In this document: positions 22,231-30,668 of the stretch, in pieces | How the letters are laid out: the number at the start of each line of letters is the position of its first letter | Numbering within the stretch: the stretch's first letter is position 1 | NCBI GenBank assembly: GCA_002071335.1 | Contig: MWEZ01000007.1 | Location: 1-34,600 of the forward strand | DNA: 34,600 nt | Reading direction: 5' to 3' | DNA from: Verrucomicrobia bacterium ADurb.Bin018 | GTDB lineage: Bacteria; Verrucomicrobiota; Kiritimatiellia; CAIQIC01; Lenti-01 | The notes under the pieces: generated by a model | What the model saw: only the letters and a program-made list of their open reading frames with translations | The model's database searches: none | What the model was told of the DNA's origin: nothing | Made by a program: the position numbers and the translations under genes

Positions 22231-24174
22231 ATGCGGGCGGCCAGTATAGTTGGCATTTGCCGCAGTCGCTTCGCACTCGGGTGTCTCGCCATCGGCTTGG
22301 CGGTCGGTTGCCGGTCGCCGCAAGGCCCTCCTCCCGAACCGGGGGGAGGGCTTATTGCGTACCGTGATTCCCTCTCTCCGGAGCAGGAGCGCACCGCGAA
22401 AATCCATGCCCTTTTCGCGCAGGCGGTCCACCACACCCACGCCGACGAGTTTGCCGAGGCCGCGGAATTGTACCGTCAGGCCCTTGCGCTTTCGCCCACC
22501 AACGAAGTACTGGTGGTGCGCCTGGCGGATACGATGCGCGTGCTGCATCAGAACGACGAGGCGCTCGCCCTCGTGGAACATTTCGTGGAGCAAAACCCCG
22601 CGGCGGAAACTGCCATGTTCTGGTTGGCGCTGTTTTACAAGCAGGCCAACGAAACCTCACGCGGCATCGAACTGCTGCGCCGCTTGACGCGCCTGCATCC
22701 CACCCTGCCGGCGGGCTGGCTCCAATTGGCCTCGCTCACCGCGCGCGAAAACGATACCAACGCCGTGGAAAGTATCCTGCGGGAAGGCATCACCAAAGCC
22801 AAACCGCCCACCCCCCTCCGCCGGCAATTGTTGCGCCTCGAACTAATCCGCTACGTCGGCGCCAAGGATGATGGCGAACGCAAAGCCTCCCGCGAGCGCG
22901 CGGTGGAGTTGCTCAACCAGATCATCGCGGCCGTGCCCGGCGACTTCGAGGCATTGGCCGCCCTCGGCGAGCTGCTGACGGAAGCCAACGACTACAAGGC
23001 CGCCAGCGAAATCTTCGAAACCCTCACCCGCCGTCAGCCCGCCGTCACCGAGAATTGGGAAAAGCTCGCCGGGTTGTATTTGCTGCTGGGCGAACGGGAA
23101 CGCGCCATCGCCACGCTGGAACAGGTGGCGCACAAATTGGACCTCCCGCCTGACGCGCACTATTCGCTCGGCAATTTATACCGGGATGCCAAGGATTATA
23201 CGAATGCCGCTGTCCAATATAAACAGGCTGCGGAAGCCTCGCCACACACGCCGCAAATGTGGGTCATGTGGGCGCTCATGTATAGCGAGTCCGAGCCGGA
23301 CAAGACCTTCGAAATCCTCAACCGGGCGCTGGAGTTGAATCCGAAGAGCGCCCAAATCATGGAAATTACTGCGGCGCTTTATCAGCAAAACGCAAAATTT
23401 GCCGAAGCCGCCAAATGGCTGCAAAAGCTCCATGAGCTTGTTGAAAGCGAACAGGCCACCGAGCCCCCCAGCCAGTATTTTTACTTTAATTTTGCGTTGG
23501 TCTGCACCCATCTGCGTCGCACCGAGGAAGCGGCCCAATGGCTGCAACAGGCGGTCGAGCAGGACCCCGCTTTTCTCCCGGCCTATGTGCAAGAAAGTTT
23601 TGGCGCCACTGCCAGCTATCGGCAGCGCGCGCTCCAAGTGTTGCGTGCGCTGGCCAAACGGCCGACCACCTTTTCCGCCGAGGCGCACTTGCACCTGGGC
23701 AATATGTATGCATTCCTTGAGCGCAACAAAGCGGCAGTGGCCGAATATGACAAAGTCCTCGCCATTGTTGCCGCCGATCCGCTGCAAGAAGGAATCCTCA
23801 ACGCGCAGTTTTATTTTTGGTACGGCGTGGTGCTGGACGAGACCGGCCAGACCGAGCGCGCCATCCCCATGTTTGAGCGTTGCCTGGAAAAAGATTCCTC
23901 ATTCGCCAACGCGCACAATTACCTCGCTTATACGTGGGCCGTGCGCAATGAGCGCTTGGATGAAGCCTTGCGCCATATCCAAATCGCGCTGGCCATGGAA
24001 CCGGAGAATGCCGCCTTTTTGGATACACTGGGCTGGGTCTATTTCAAGCAAGGCCAATATGCCGACGCGCTCAAACTCTTGGAAAAAGCCAACGAGTTGC
24101 GCCCCCACGACCCGGAAATCGAGGACCACCTCACCCAAACACGGGAAAAGTTGGCGGCCCCCGCCGGCAAATAA
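22231..24174 (+). CDS. TPR-repeat lipoprotein
   Basis: A 647-residue protein with a signal peptide and probable lipidated Cys27 ([14 protein letters not shown]), followed by tetratricopeptide repeats over most of its length. Clear TPR units include [23 protein letters not shown]-like segments near 70-95, a unit with [20 protein letters not shown] (about 245-265), [20 protein letters not shown] (about 310-330), and a final [19 protein letters not shown] (about 608-626). Such proteins act as scaffolds at the outer membrane, for example in exopolysaccharide export or envelope assembly. No catalytic domain is seen. ATG 22231 was chosen because the longer frame from 22192 overlaps the bS22-like gene. 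It lies 11 bases before the MurU-AmgK fusion. Confidence 0.88.
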   Translation: MRAASIVGICRSRFALGCLAIGLAVGCRSPQGPPPEPGGGLIAYRDSLSPEQERTAKIHALFAQAVHHTHADEFAEAAELYRQALALSPTNEVLVVRLADTMRVLHQNDEALALVEHFVEQNPAAETAMFWLALFYKQANETSRGIELLRRLTRLHPTLPAGWLQLASLTARENDTNAVESILREGITKAKPPTPLRRQLLRLELIRYVGAKDDGERKASRERAVELLNQIIAAVPGDFEALAALGELLTEANDYKAASEIFETLTRRQPAVTENWEKLAGLYLLLGERERAIATLEQVAHKLDLPPDAHYSLGNLYRDAKDYTNAAVQYKQAAEASPHTPQMWVMWALMYSESEPDKTFEILNRALELNPKSAQIMEITAALYQQNAKFAEAAKWLQKLHELVESEQATEPPSQYFYFNFALVCTHLRRTEEAAQWLQQAVEQDPAFLPAYVQESFGATASYRQRALQVLRALAKRPTTFSAEAHLHLGNMYAFLERNKAAVAEYDKVLAIVAADPLQEGILNAQFYFWYGVVLDETGQTERAIPMFERCLEKDSSFANAHNYLAYTWAVRNERLDEALRHIQIALAMEPENAAFLDTLGWVYFKQGQYADALKLLEKANELRPHDPEIEDHLTQTREKLAAPAGK

Positions 24175-24185
24175 CTTTCCACCTC

Positions 24186-25883
24186 GTGCGCGCGCCCCGC
24201 AAAGCGTTTATTTTGGCCGCCGGCCTGGGTACGCGTTTACGCCCGCTGACCCTTACAACGCCCAAGCCCATGCTGCCGCTTTGGGATCGCCCCATGCTCG
24301 CGCGAACGCTCGCGATGCTCGCCGATTGGGGCGTCCAGCAGGTGCTCATCAATTTGCATCATGCGCCCGGCCCCATCCTGAACTATCTCGCCAGCCAACC
24401 GTTCCCGCAACTGCGCATTACTGCAGTGTTCGAGCCCACCATCTTGGGCACCGGCGGCGCGCTGCGCAACGCGCGCTGGTTTTTGGATGAACCGTGCTGG
24501 CTGCTCAACGCGGATATTGTGGCCCACGTCTCCCCCCGGCCGCTGCTCCGCGTTTGGCACAAGGAACGCCCGCTGGCCGCGTGCTGGCTCACGGATGCCG
24601 CCGGTCCCAAAACGGTGCGCTGCGCGGATGGCTGGATTCAGGATTTTCATCGCCCGCAAGATGGTCAGGCCACGTTTTGCGGCCTGCAACTGCTGGATCA
24701 ACGCATCTTGCCCTTCATTGCGCCGGAAGGTTTCGATACCATCATTGCCGCCTACCAACGCGCGCAGCAACAAGGCCACCGTATTGCGGGGGTTTGCGTG
24801 CCCGGTTCCTTCTGGGCCGATATCGGCACCCCCGCGCAATACGTCCAAGCCCACCGCGATACCGCCGGCTTGTTTGGCCGCGCCGGTGAGCCCTTCAACC
24901 TGCCCGCAGCCGCAACGTTTTCCTCGCCGGAGCAAAAGTGCCTGCGCATCACTGTGGACCACCCGGTGACGGTCTTGCCGCCGCGCGGTTCCAACCGCGA
25001 GTTTTTCAAGGTTCCGGATTTGCCGGGAATTAGCGGCCCCGCGTTGGTGATTCGTTGGTCGCCTGAGCGCCCCGAAAACAAGCTGTATGCCGGCCACACC
25101 GTGTTTTTGCAGAAACTGGGCATTCCCGTGCCGCGCCTGTTGCTGAATGCGCCGCGCGCACGCCTGCTGGCGATGGAATTCATCGGCCCCGACACGCTTG
25201 AATCCCGTTTACCCCGCCTGACGCCCACGCAAGCGCTCCGTTTGTATCGCCAAGTGCTGACCATCACCTTGCGCTTGCACACGCGCGGGCTGGCCGTGGC
25301 GCGGCGCATCCGGCGCCCGCTCATGCCCGGCTTTACTCCCCAGCTCTACGCATGGGAACACGATTATTTCATTCAACACGTCATGCGCGAGCTGCTGCGC
25401 GCATCGGCTTCACGCTGCGCGAAGGTTGCCGATGAACTGCGGACCGTCGCCAACTTGTTGGCGGCCTCGCCGCAAGCGTTGATCCATCGCGATTGGCAAT
25501 CCAGCAATATCCTCCTGCGCGGGAATGGCCCAGTCATGATTGACTATCAAGGAATGCGCCGCGGGCCCATCGCCTATGACCTCGCCAGCCTGCTTTGCGA
25601 CCCCTACGCCAATTTGCCCGCCGCCTGGCAGCAAAGACTGCTGGCTTTTTATGTGCGCCGGCATCCGCAAGGACGCGCCATTCAAGCCGCTTTTCCCGCT
25701 GCCGCCGTGCAACGCCTGGGCCAGGCCTTGGGCGCGTATGTGGTGCTGTCTGCCAAGCCGGGCATGGCCCATTTCCGCCGGCATATTCCCACCGCCGCCG
25801 CCCAAATGCTACGCGCGCTGTCCACGCTCACGATGCCGGAGCTGGCCGCCGTCAGCGCGGAGTTGGCCGCTTACGTTCCCTGA
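24186..25883 (+). CDS. Bifunctional MurU-AmgK type fusion: sugar-1-phosphate nucleotidyltransferase plus aminoglycoside-kinase-like sugar kinase
   Basis: A 565-residue fusion. Residues 1-235 are a nucleotidyltransferase: AAGLGTRLRPLT (11-22), the KPMLPL block, GTGGALRNA, the metal-site NADI (about 108-111) and WADIGTPAQY (about 210-219), as in MurU. Residues 260-565 are an APH-fold kinase: Gly/Ser-loop GSNREFFKV, catalytic IHRDWQSSN (HRD near 434-436, Asn441), and Mg-binding IDYQGMRRGPIAYDLASLL (Asp452), matching AmgK. In Pseudomonas the separate enzymes AmgK and MurU turn MurNAc (or GlcNAc) into the 1-phosphate and then UDP-MurNAc, bypassing fosfomycin-sensitive MurA. Here both steps would be on one chain. 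The start is GTG 24186. The 3' end overlaps recD2 by 13 bases, tail to tail. Confidence 0.85.
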   Translation: MRAPRKAFILAAGLGTRLRPLTLTTPKPMLPLWDRPMLARTLAMLADWGVQQVLINLHHAPGPILNYLASQPFPQLRITAVFEPTILGTGGALRNARWFLDEPCWLLNADIVAHVSPRPLLRVWHKERPLAACWLTDAAGPKTVRCADGWIQDFHRPQDGQATFCGLQLLDQRILPFIAPEGFDTIIAAYQRAQQQGHRIAGVCVPGSFWADIGTPAQYVQAHRDTAGLFGRAGEPFNLPAAATFSSPEQKCLRITVDHPVTVLPPRGSNREFFKVPDLPGISGPALVIRWSPERPENKLYAGHTVFLQKLGIPVPRLLLNAPRARLLAMEFIGPDTLESRLPRLTPTQALRLYRQVLTITLRLHTRGLAVARRIRRPLMPGFTPQLYAWEHDYFIQHVMRELLRASASRCAKVADELRTVANLLAASPQALIHRDWQSSNILLRGNGPVMIDYQGMRRGPIAYDLASLLCDPYANLPAAWQQRLLAFYVRRHPQGRAIQAAFPAAAVQRLGQALGAYVVLSAKPGMAHFRRHIPTAAAQMLRALSTLTMPELAAVSAELAAYVP

Positions 25884-28084
25884 CGCTGCGCCTCGCGCAA
25901 GCGGCGGCGCAGCGTGGTGTTGCGTCGACCGGCTTCCGCGTTACGCACCGCCAAGCCCACGGCTTTGGTGGTGCCCACCAGCACCACCAACTGCTTGCCG
26001 CGCGTGATGCCGGTATAGAGCAAATTGCGTTGCAGCATCACGTAGTGCTGGGTATGCAAGGGCAGCACCACGCACGGATACTCGCTGCCCTGGCTCTTGT
26101 GCACCGTCACGGCGTACGCCGGGGTCAGTTCATCCAACTCCTGAAAATCGTAGGCCACCTGCCGGTCGTCATACCGTACCAGCACCTCTTGCTCGGCGGC
26201 ATCCACTTTCACGATGGTGCCAACATCGCCGTTGAATACGTCCTTGTCGTAATTGTTTTCCGTCTGCATGACCCGGTCGCGCTCGCGGTATTTCCACCCG
26301 TAGCGCTCCACTTCCCGGCCCTGCGGATTGAGCGCGGCCTGCATGGCCGCGTTCAAATTGCGCGCCCCAAGCTCGCCTTTTTGCATCGGCGTCAAAATCT
26401 GCACGTCGCGCAACGGTTGCAGCCGAAACCGCCGTGGAATGGCCTCGCAAACCAATTTGCGGATCAGCTCCACCCCGTGCGCCGGCGTCTCAGCGCTGAC
26501 AAAATAAAAGTCGCTATGCCCGGCCAACGCCTCATCCTTGCCCGGCAGCACCGGCATCTGGCCGGAATTGACGCGGTGCGCGTTGCGCACAATTTGGCTG
26601 CCATCGCTTTGTCGGAAAATTTCCGTCAACCGGAACACGGGGATGGTGTTGGACTCGATGATATCGCGTAGCACGCAGCCGGGGCCGACGGATGGCAGTT
26701 GGTCCACATCGCCCACCAGAATCAGCAGGCCGTGGCGCGGCACGGCGCGGAACAAATGCACCGCCAGTTGGATGTCAATCATGCTCGTTTCATCCACGAT
26801 CAACACATCGGTTTCCAAGGGCGACTTGGCGTTATAGCGAAAGCGCCCGCTGCCGGGTTCATAGGCCAGCATCCGGTGGATGGTCTTGGCTTCCATCCCG
26901 GAAAGTTCCGTCATCCGCTTGGCGGCCCGCCCCGTCGGCGCGCAGAGCATCAGCCGTAGTTTTTTGGCCGCCAACACCTTGACCAACGATTGCACCAGCG
27001 TCGTTTTGCCCACGCCCGGCCCGCCGGTAATCACCAGCACCTTGTTTTGGAATGCGCCCTGAAACGCCGCCACCTGCCCCGGCGCCAATTCCATGCCAAG
27101 TTGCTTTTGCACCCACTCCACCGCTGCCGGCAAATTGATCTGGGGGCACGGATGTGCGCCTTGACTGATTTCCGCCAACCGCGCGGCCACTTCGCGCTCC
27201 GCCAAATCCAACGCCGCCAAATAAATCCATGTTTCGTTGTCTTCGCCCGGCCCCACCGTCAATGTGCCGTTTTCCAATTCGATGCGCAGCGCCTCTTCCA
27301 TGGTGCCTTGCGGAATCCCCAGCATCTCTGCCGCGCGGGCCAGCAAGGGATCGCGCGGATACGCACAATGCCCTTGGTTCGATAGCTCCAGTAACACATA
27401 CGTCAAACCTGCCCGCGCGCGCAAAATGGAGTCTTTTGCAATGCCCAGCCGCTCCGCAATTTGGTCGGCAATCTTGAAGCCGATGCCGTGAATGTCGCGC
27501 GCCAAGCAGTACGGATCGAGGCGCACCTTGTTGATCGCCTCCTCGCCATAAGTCTTGTAAATCCGGAATGCCCGCCCGGTGCTCACCCCGTGCGCAAACA
27601 AAAAGGACATGATTTCGCGAATCGTTTTTTGTGCCTTCCACGATTCCTTGATTTGCTGCCGCCGCAGTGGCCCGATGCCGTCCACGCGCTCCAGCTCGGC
27701 GGACCGGTTTTCAATCACATCCAGCACCCCCATGCCAAACGCATCCACCAGCTTCTTCGCGTACACGGGCCCGATGCCTTTGATCAATCCCGATCCAAGA
27801 AATTTTTCGATACCCGCTAGCGAATTGGGCACCACCGCTTCCAGATGCGCGGCTTGAAACTGCCGGCCATGCTTGCGGTCAATGTGCCATTTGCCCTCGG
27901 CTTTGATCCATTCGCCCACGTTGATCCGCGGAATCTTGCCCACCACCGCCACCATCTCGCGGAAGCCACGCGCCTTCACTTTCAGCACGCAAAAGCCGGT
28001 TTCCTCGCTGTGGAACGTAATCAGCTCCACCAGTCCTTCCAAGGCCTCATCGTTGGCGGTTTTCATGGTTTCCGGCACGCTCAT
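25871..28084 (-). CDS. recD2: RecD2-type 5'-3' DNA helicase
   Basis: ATP-dependent superfamily 1B helicase, RecD-like but found in bacteria without RecBCD; it acts in DNA repair and fork maintenance. The 737-residue protein has an N-terminal OB-like region, three helix-hairpin-helix segments (KGIGPVYAKKL about 103-113, VDGIGPLRRQQI about 134-145, IHGIGFKIADQI about 198-209), Walker A GGPGVGKTT (about 354-362), Walker B VDETSMID, GDVDQLPSVGPG, and the C-terminal motif V/VI blocks VTVHKSQGSEY and LLYTGITRG. The start is ATG 28084, or ATG 28066 six residues in; neither has a strong ribosome-binding site. It lies 15 bases after the glycosyltransferase gene and is probably co-transcribed with it. 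Confidence 0.96.
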   Translation of the reverse strand: MSVPETMKTANDEALEGLVELITFHSEETGFCVLKVKARGFREMVAVVGKIPRINVGEWIKAEGKWHIDRKHGRQFQAAHLEAVVPNSLAGIEKFLGSGLIKGIGPVYAKKLVDAFGMGVLDVIENRSAELERVDGIGPLRRQQIKESWKAQKTIREIMSFLFAHGVSTGRAFRIYKTYGEEAINKVRLDPYCLARDIHGIGFKIADQIAERLGIAKDSILRARAGLTYVLLELSNQGHCAYPRDPLLARAAEMLGIPQGTMEEALRIELENGTLTVGPGEDNETWIYLAALDLAEREVAARLAEISQGAHPCPQINLPAAVEWVQKQLGMELAPGQVAAFQGAFQNKVLVITGGPGVGKTTLVQSLVKVLAAKKLRLMLCAPTGRAAKRMTELSGMEAKTIHRMLAYEPGSGRFRYNAKSPLETDVLIVDETSMIDIQLAVHLFRAVPRHGLLILVGDVDQLPSVGPGCVLRDIIESNTIPVFRLTEIFRQSDGSQIVRNAHRVNSGQMPVLPGKDEALAGHSDFYFVSAETPAHGVELIRKLVCEAIPRRFRLQPLRDVQILTPMQKGELGARNLNAAMQAALNPQGREVERYGWKYRERDRVMQTENNYDKDVFNGDVGTIVKVDAAEQEVLVRYDDRQVAYDFQELDELTPAYAVTVHKSQGSEYPCVVLPLHTQHYVMLQRNLLYTGITRGKQLVVLVGTTKAVGLAVRNAEAGRRNTTLRRRLREAQRQGT

Positions 28085-28099
28085 ATCGCTGTTTTCATC

Positions 28100-29293
28100 T
28101 TATTTTGACCACCGTGCCTCAAAGCGCCCCGTGAGCGCATTGCCCGCCGCCTGCAACAAGGCCCAATTTACGCCGAAAAACGCCCCCATCAGCCCCAAAA
28201 TCCGGCTGTTGAACCATTTTGCGCCCCAATAGGCCCCCGCGCTGGCCAACATGGCGCCCAACGCCCCTGCCAACAGCCATTTTGCCCATAAAAACCCCTC
28301 TCCAGCAAGCCCCACCAGCGAAAAAAGGGCCAAAATCACCAAAAATGGCGTCAAAAGTCGTAAAAACTTGTGCGAAATCCACTGCCACCAGATCGGATTG
28401 GCCGCCGGCGAGTAAATTTTGGGCATCAAACGCATGGTTTGCCAAATTCCCGCCAATGTGCGCCTTTTTCGCAGATTTTCTTGCCCAAAATGGCTTGTTG
28501 GGCGGTCAAAAACCTGTGCTTTGGGCTCAAAAAGGCAGCGATAGCCCCGCAAAACGGCCTGCATCGGGATCAACACGTCATCCACTAAAGTTTCGGCCGG
28601 AATCGGGGCCAACAACTCGCGCCGAATGGCATATAGCGCCCCTGTTGCACCGGGAACCGCCCAAAAACGGCTTTCAGACAGGCGAATTTGCTTCTCGTAG
28701 CTCCAATAGGAGTCCGCACCCTTTGGCGCACCTCCTTCAGCAGTCTCATACACCAGCGCGCCGGAAACCACGCCCACTTGCGGGTCGGCAAACGGCTCCA
28801 ACAGCGTACTCAACGCGCCCGCGGGAATCCGCTGCCGCGCATCCATCATAACCACCACCGGCTGCCCCGTACGCGCCATCAAATCGTTCAACACCGCCGC
28901 CTTGCCCCGCCGTTCGGCGAACTCCAGCAGCCGTACCACAGGCCGCTTGATCTCTCCGTGCAACCCTTCGCTGAGCGTATCCGAATTTCCATCGCTCACC
29001 ACCCCCAAGCCGCGCACCGCCGCCCCCGTGCCGTCCGTACAACCGTCCAGCCCCAGCCAGATTTCCCGAATCGGCTCATGCGCCGCCCACTCGACCAATG
29101 AAGCGACCTTGTGGCGCAAGGTATCAGCTTCATTGTGCGCGGCGATGAGCACCGAAATGCCACCGGAATAGGGTGCGCGCTGAACCTTGCGCGCGCGCAA
29201 TGTGCCCAAGAGCCAGATCAGCAGTGGATACCCCACATAAATATAGGCCACAAGCCCTGACGTGATGACCAACATCCACAACATGGTCAGCAT
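28100..29293 (-). CDS. Membrane-bound family-2 glycosyltransferase
   Basis: A 397-residue processive-type GT2 protein with an N-terminal membrane helix (about 5-33), a cytoplasmic GT-A domain and about three C-terminal membrane helices (from about 305). Motifs are ISVLIAAHNEADTL, GLDGCTDGT, the metal-site-like VVVMMDARQ (DxD replaced by DAR), GALYAIRREL, and the base-containing VDDVLIPMQAV. A KRRTLAGIWQ segment stands where QxxRW normally occurs. These features fit enzymes that add sugars to a lipid carrier or growing polysaccharide. The donor is unknown. The start is ATG 29293 (or 29284); no ribosome-binding site is clear. It diverges from the GT4 gene across 34 bases. Confidence 0.88.
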   Translation of the reverse strand: MLTMLWMLVITSGLVAYIYVGYPLLIWLLGTLRARKVQRAPYSGGISVLIAAHNEADTLRHKVASLVEWAAHEPIREIWLGLDGCTDGTGAAVRGLGVVSDGNSDTLSEGLHGEIKRPVVRLLEFAERRGKAAVLNDLMARTGQPVVVMMDARQRIPAGALSTLLEPFADPQVGVVSGALVYETAEGGAPKGADSYWSYEKQIRLSESRFWAVPGATGALYAIRRELLAPIPAETLVDDVLIPMQAVLRGYRCLFEPKAQVFDRPTSHFGQENLRKRRTLAGIWQTMRLMPKIYSPAANPIWWQWISHKFLRLLTPFLVILALFSLVGLAGEGFLWAKWLLAGALGAMLASAGAYWGAKWFNSRILGLMGAFFGVNWALLQAAGNALTGRFEARWSK

Positions 29294-29327
29294 CTAACCG
29301 AAAGAGCAGACGCCATTCAACCAAGGA

Positions 29328-30359
29328 ATGCCCGCGCGCATAGTTTTCGCTTGGTTTCCACGGCCCATTTGCTCCATCCTGCTACCCGTGAATGGTCCGT
29401 CCATCTTGACTAATATGGCTTTCCGGCAAAGCCCCGTGTGGGTGGAGGCCACCACGACCATTTGCCATGCCGACGAGTCCCCGGACACCCTCGGCTGCGC
29501 GCGCCAAGTATGGCGGCTGCTGCGCCGGCGCGGGGAATTCGATGTCGTGTTGACGATGGGCTCACGCGTCTCGTTGGCCTACGGACTGCTCTGCGCCCTG
29601 CTCCACTTGCCGGCCAAACACATCATGACAGAAGTTTTTCTGGATGCGTCGCGGCCCGCTTCGCTGACTTGGCGCCTGAAAACAGCGCTTTTTCGGCTGA
29701 TCGCACGCCGCGCGATGGGGATTCTGACCAACAGTTCCGGCGAAGTGGAGTTGATTGCCCCGCGCTTTCAAATCCCAACGGCCAAATTGCGATTTGTGCC
29801 GATGTATTCCACCCTTCCGGAACCCGCCGTAGCTACCACTAATGAAGGCTTTGTATTTTCCATGGGCCGTACGTTGCGCGATTTGCCGACGCTATTTCAG
29901 GCCGCAGCCGATCTCACGGTGCCAGTCGTCGTCGTGGTGGATCAGCGCGACTCTCTTCCCTCTCCCATCCCGACCAATGTGCAGATTCATCGAAATCTAT
30001 CGCTGGCCGCCGGCCGCGAACTAATGCGCCGCAGCACCGTGGTGGCCATCCCCCTGTTGCCCACTGAGCGTTCCACCGGCCAAGTAGTCCTGTTCGAGGC
30101 CATGGCCATGGGCAAGCCGGTAGTCGCTACCCGCGCGGTCGGCACCAGCGACTACATTCGTGACAACGAAAATGGCCTGCTGGTTAATCCCGGCGATCCC
30201 GCCGGCTTGGCCGCCGCAATTCATCGGCTCATCCAAGACCCTGCCCTTGCCGCCCGCCTCGGCAGCACCGCCCACTCCGACACCCTTGCCCGCTGGCAAC
30301 CCGACCACCACGCCCGCCACAAACTCGCCGCCATCGCAGAGCTGTGGCCGGCGGGTTAG
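29328..30359 (+). CDS. Family-4-type glycosyltransferase
   Basis: A 343-residue GT-B fold enzyme, probably transferring a sugar during surface glycan assembly. The C-terminal domain carries the GT4 donor-site block GQVVLFEAMAMGKPVVATR (about 256-274), then GTSDYIRDNENGLLVNPGDP, the usual E-x7-E region, with the first Glu in LFEAMA. The N-terminal acceptor domain is short and less typical, and FVFSMGRTLRDLPTLFQAA is the domain linker. ATG 29328 has AAGGA directly beside it, unusually close, so a downstream start such as ATG 29415 remains possible. It ends exactly next to the convergent 90-residue frame. Confidence 0.8.
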   Translation: MPARIVFAWFPRPICSILLPVNGPSILTNMAFRQSPVWVEATTTICHADESPDTLGCARQVWRLLRRRGEFDVVLTMGSRVSLAYGLLCALLHLPAKHIMTEVFLDASRPASLTWRLKTALFRLIARRAMGILTNSSGEVELIAPRFQIPTAKLRFVPMYSTLPEPAVATTNEGFVFSMGRTLRDLPTLFQAAADLTVPVVVVVDQRDSLPSPIPTNVQIHRNLSLAAGRELMRRSTVVAIPLLPTERSTGQVVLFEAMAMGKPVVATRAVGTSDYIRDNENGLLVNPGDPAGLAAAIHRLIQDPALAARLGSTAHSDTLARWQPDHHARHKLAAIAELWPAG

Positions 30360-30632
30360 TTATCGGGCCGCATTTTGCCGCGAAGTTTTCAGGTCGTTTT
30401 GCAGGGCCCGCATGTAGCGATCCACGTCCCTGAATATTTTCCACAACTTGAAAAGATCGTGGCTGGTTTTGCCTGCCTTACGCTCCTGATGCCGCACCAC
30501 GACTTCCCCGACTTGCTCATCTTCAAGGAGCTCGGCTAGCCGCCCACCGATAAGCAAGGCACCGTCCTGATCTTCCAAGTTGTCAGCACCCGGAATGAAC
30601 GCCTCTCTATCCTGCTCACTACCAATCGCCAC
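30360..30632 (-). CDS. Short hypothetical frame, possibly a glycosyltransferase remnant
   Basis: A 90-codon frame starting at GTG 30632 with no other gene on either strand. The C-terminal half, EVVVRHQERKAGKTSHDLF, then KLWKIFRDVDRYMRAL, resembles the segment (EVPVxHxxRxxGxSK-) that closes dolichyl-phosphate-mannose-synthase-type GT2 domains. It could be the degraded tail of such a gene next to the GT-C gene upstream. The N-terminal half is not recognisable. It may also be a chance frame. Confidence 0.35.
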   Translation of the reverse strand: MAIGSEQDREAFIPGADNLEDQDGALLIGGRLAELLEDEQVGEVVVRHQERKAGKTSHDLFKLWKIFRDVDRYMRALQNDLKTSRQNAAR

Positions 30633-30668
30633 TTAACGCAACGCCCTAACACAAGCGGAACGTTCTTC

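Noticed and set aside
21324-22436. 370-codon minus-strand frame over hisG
   Set aside because: Shadow of hisG and the bS22-like gene; it would destroy the well-supported plus-strand operon.
25595-26671. 358-codon plus-strand frame over the murU-amgK/recD2 junction
   Set aside because: It overlaps two genes with intact motifs and has no recognisable domain.
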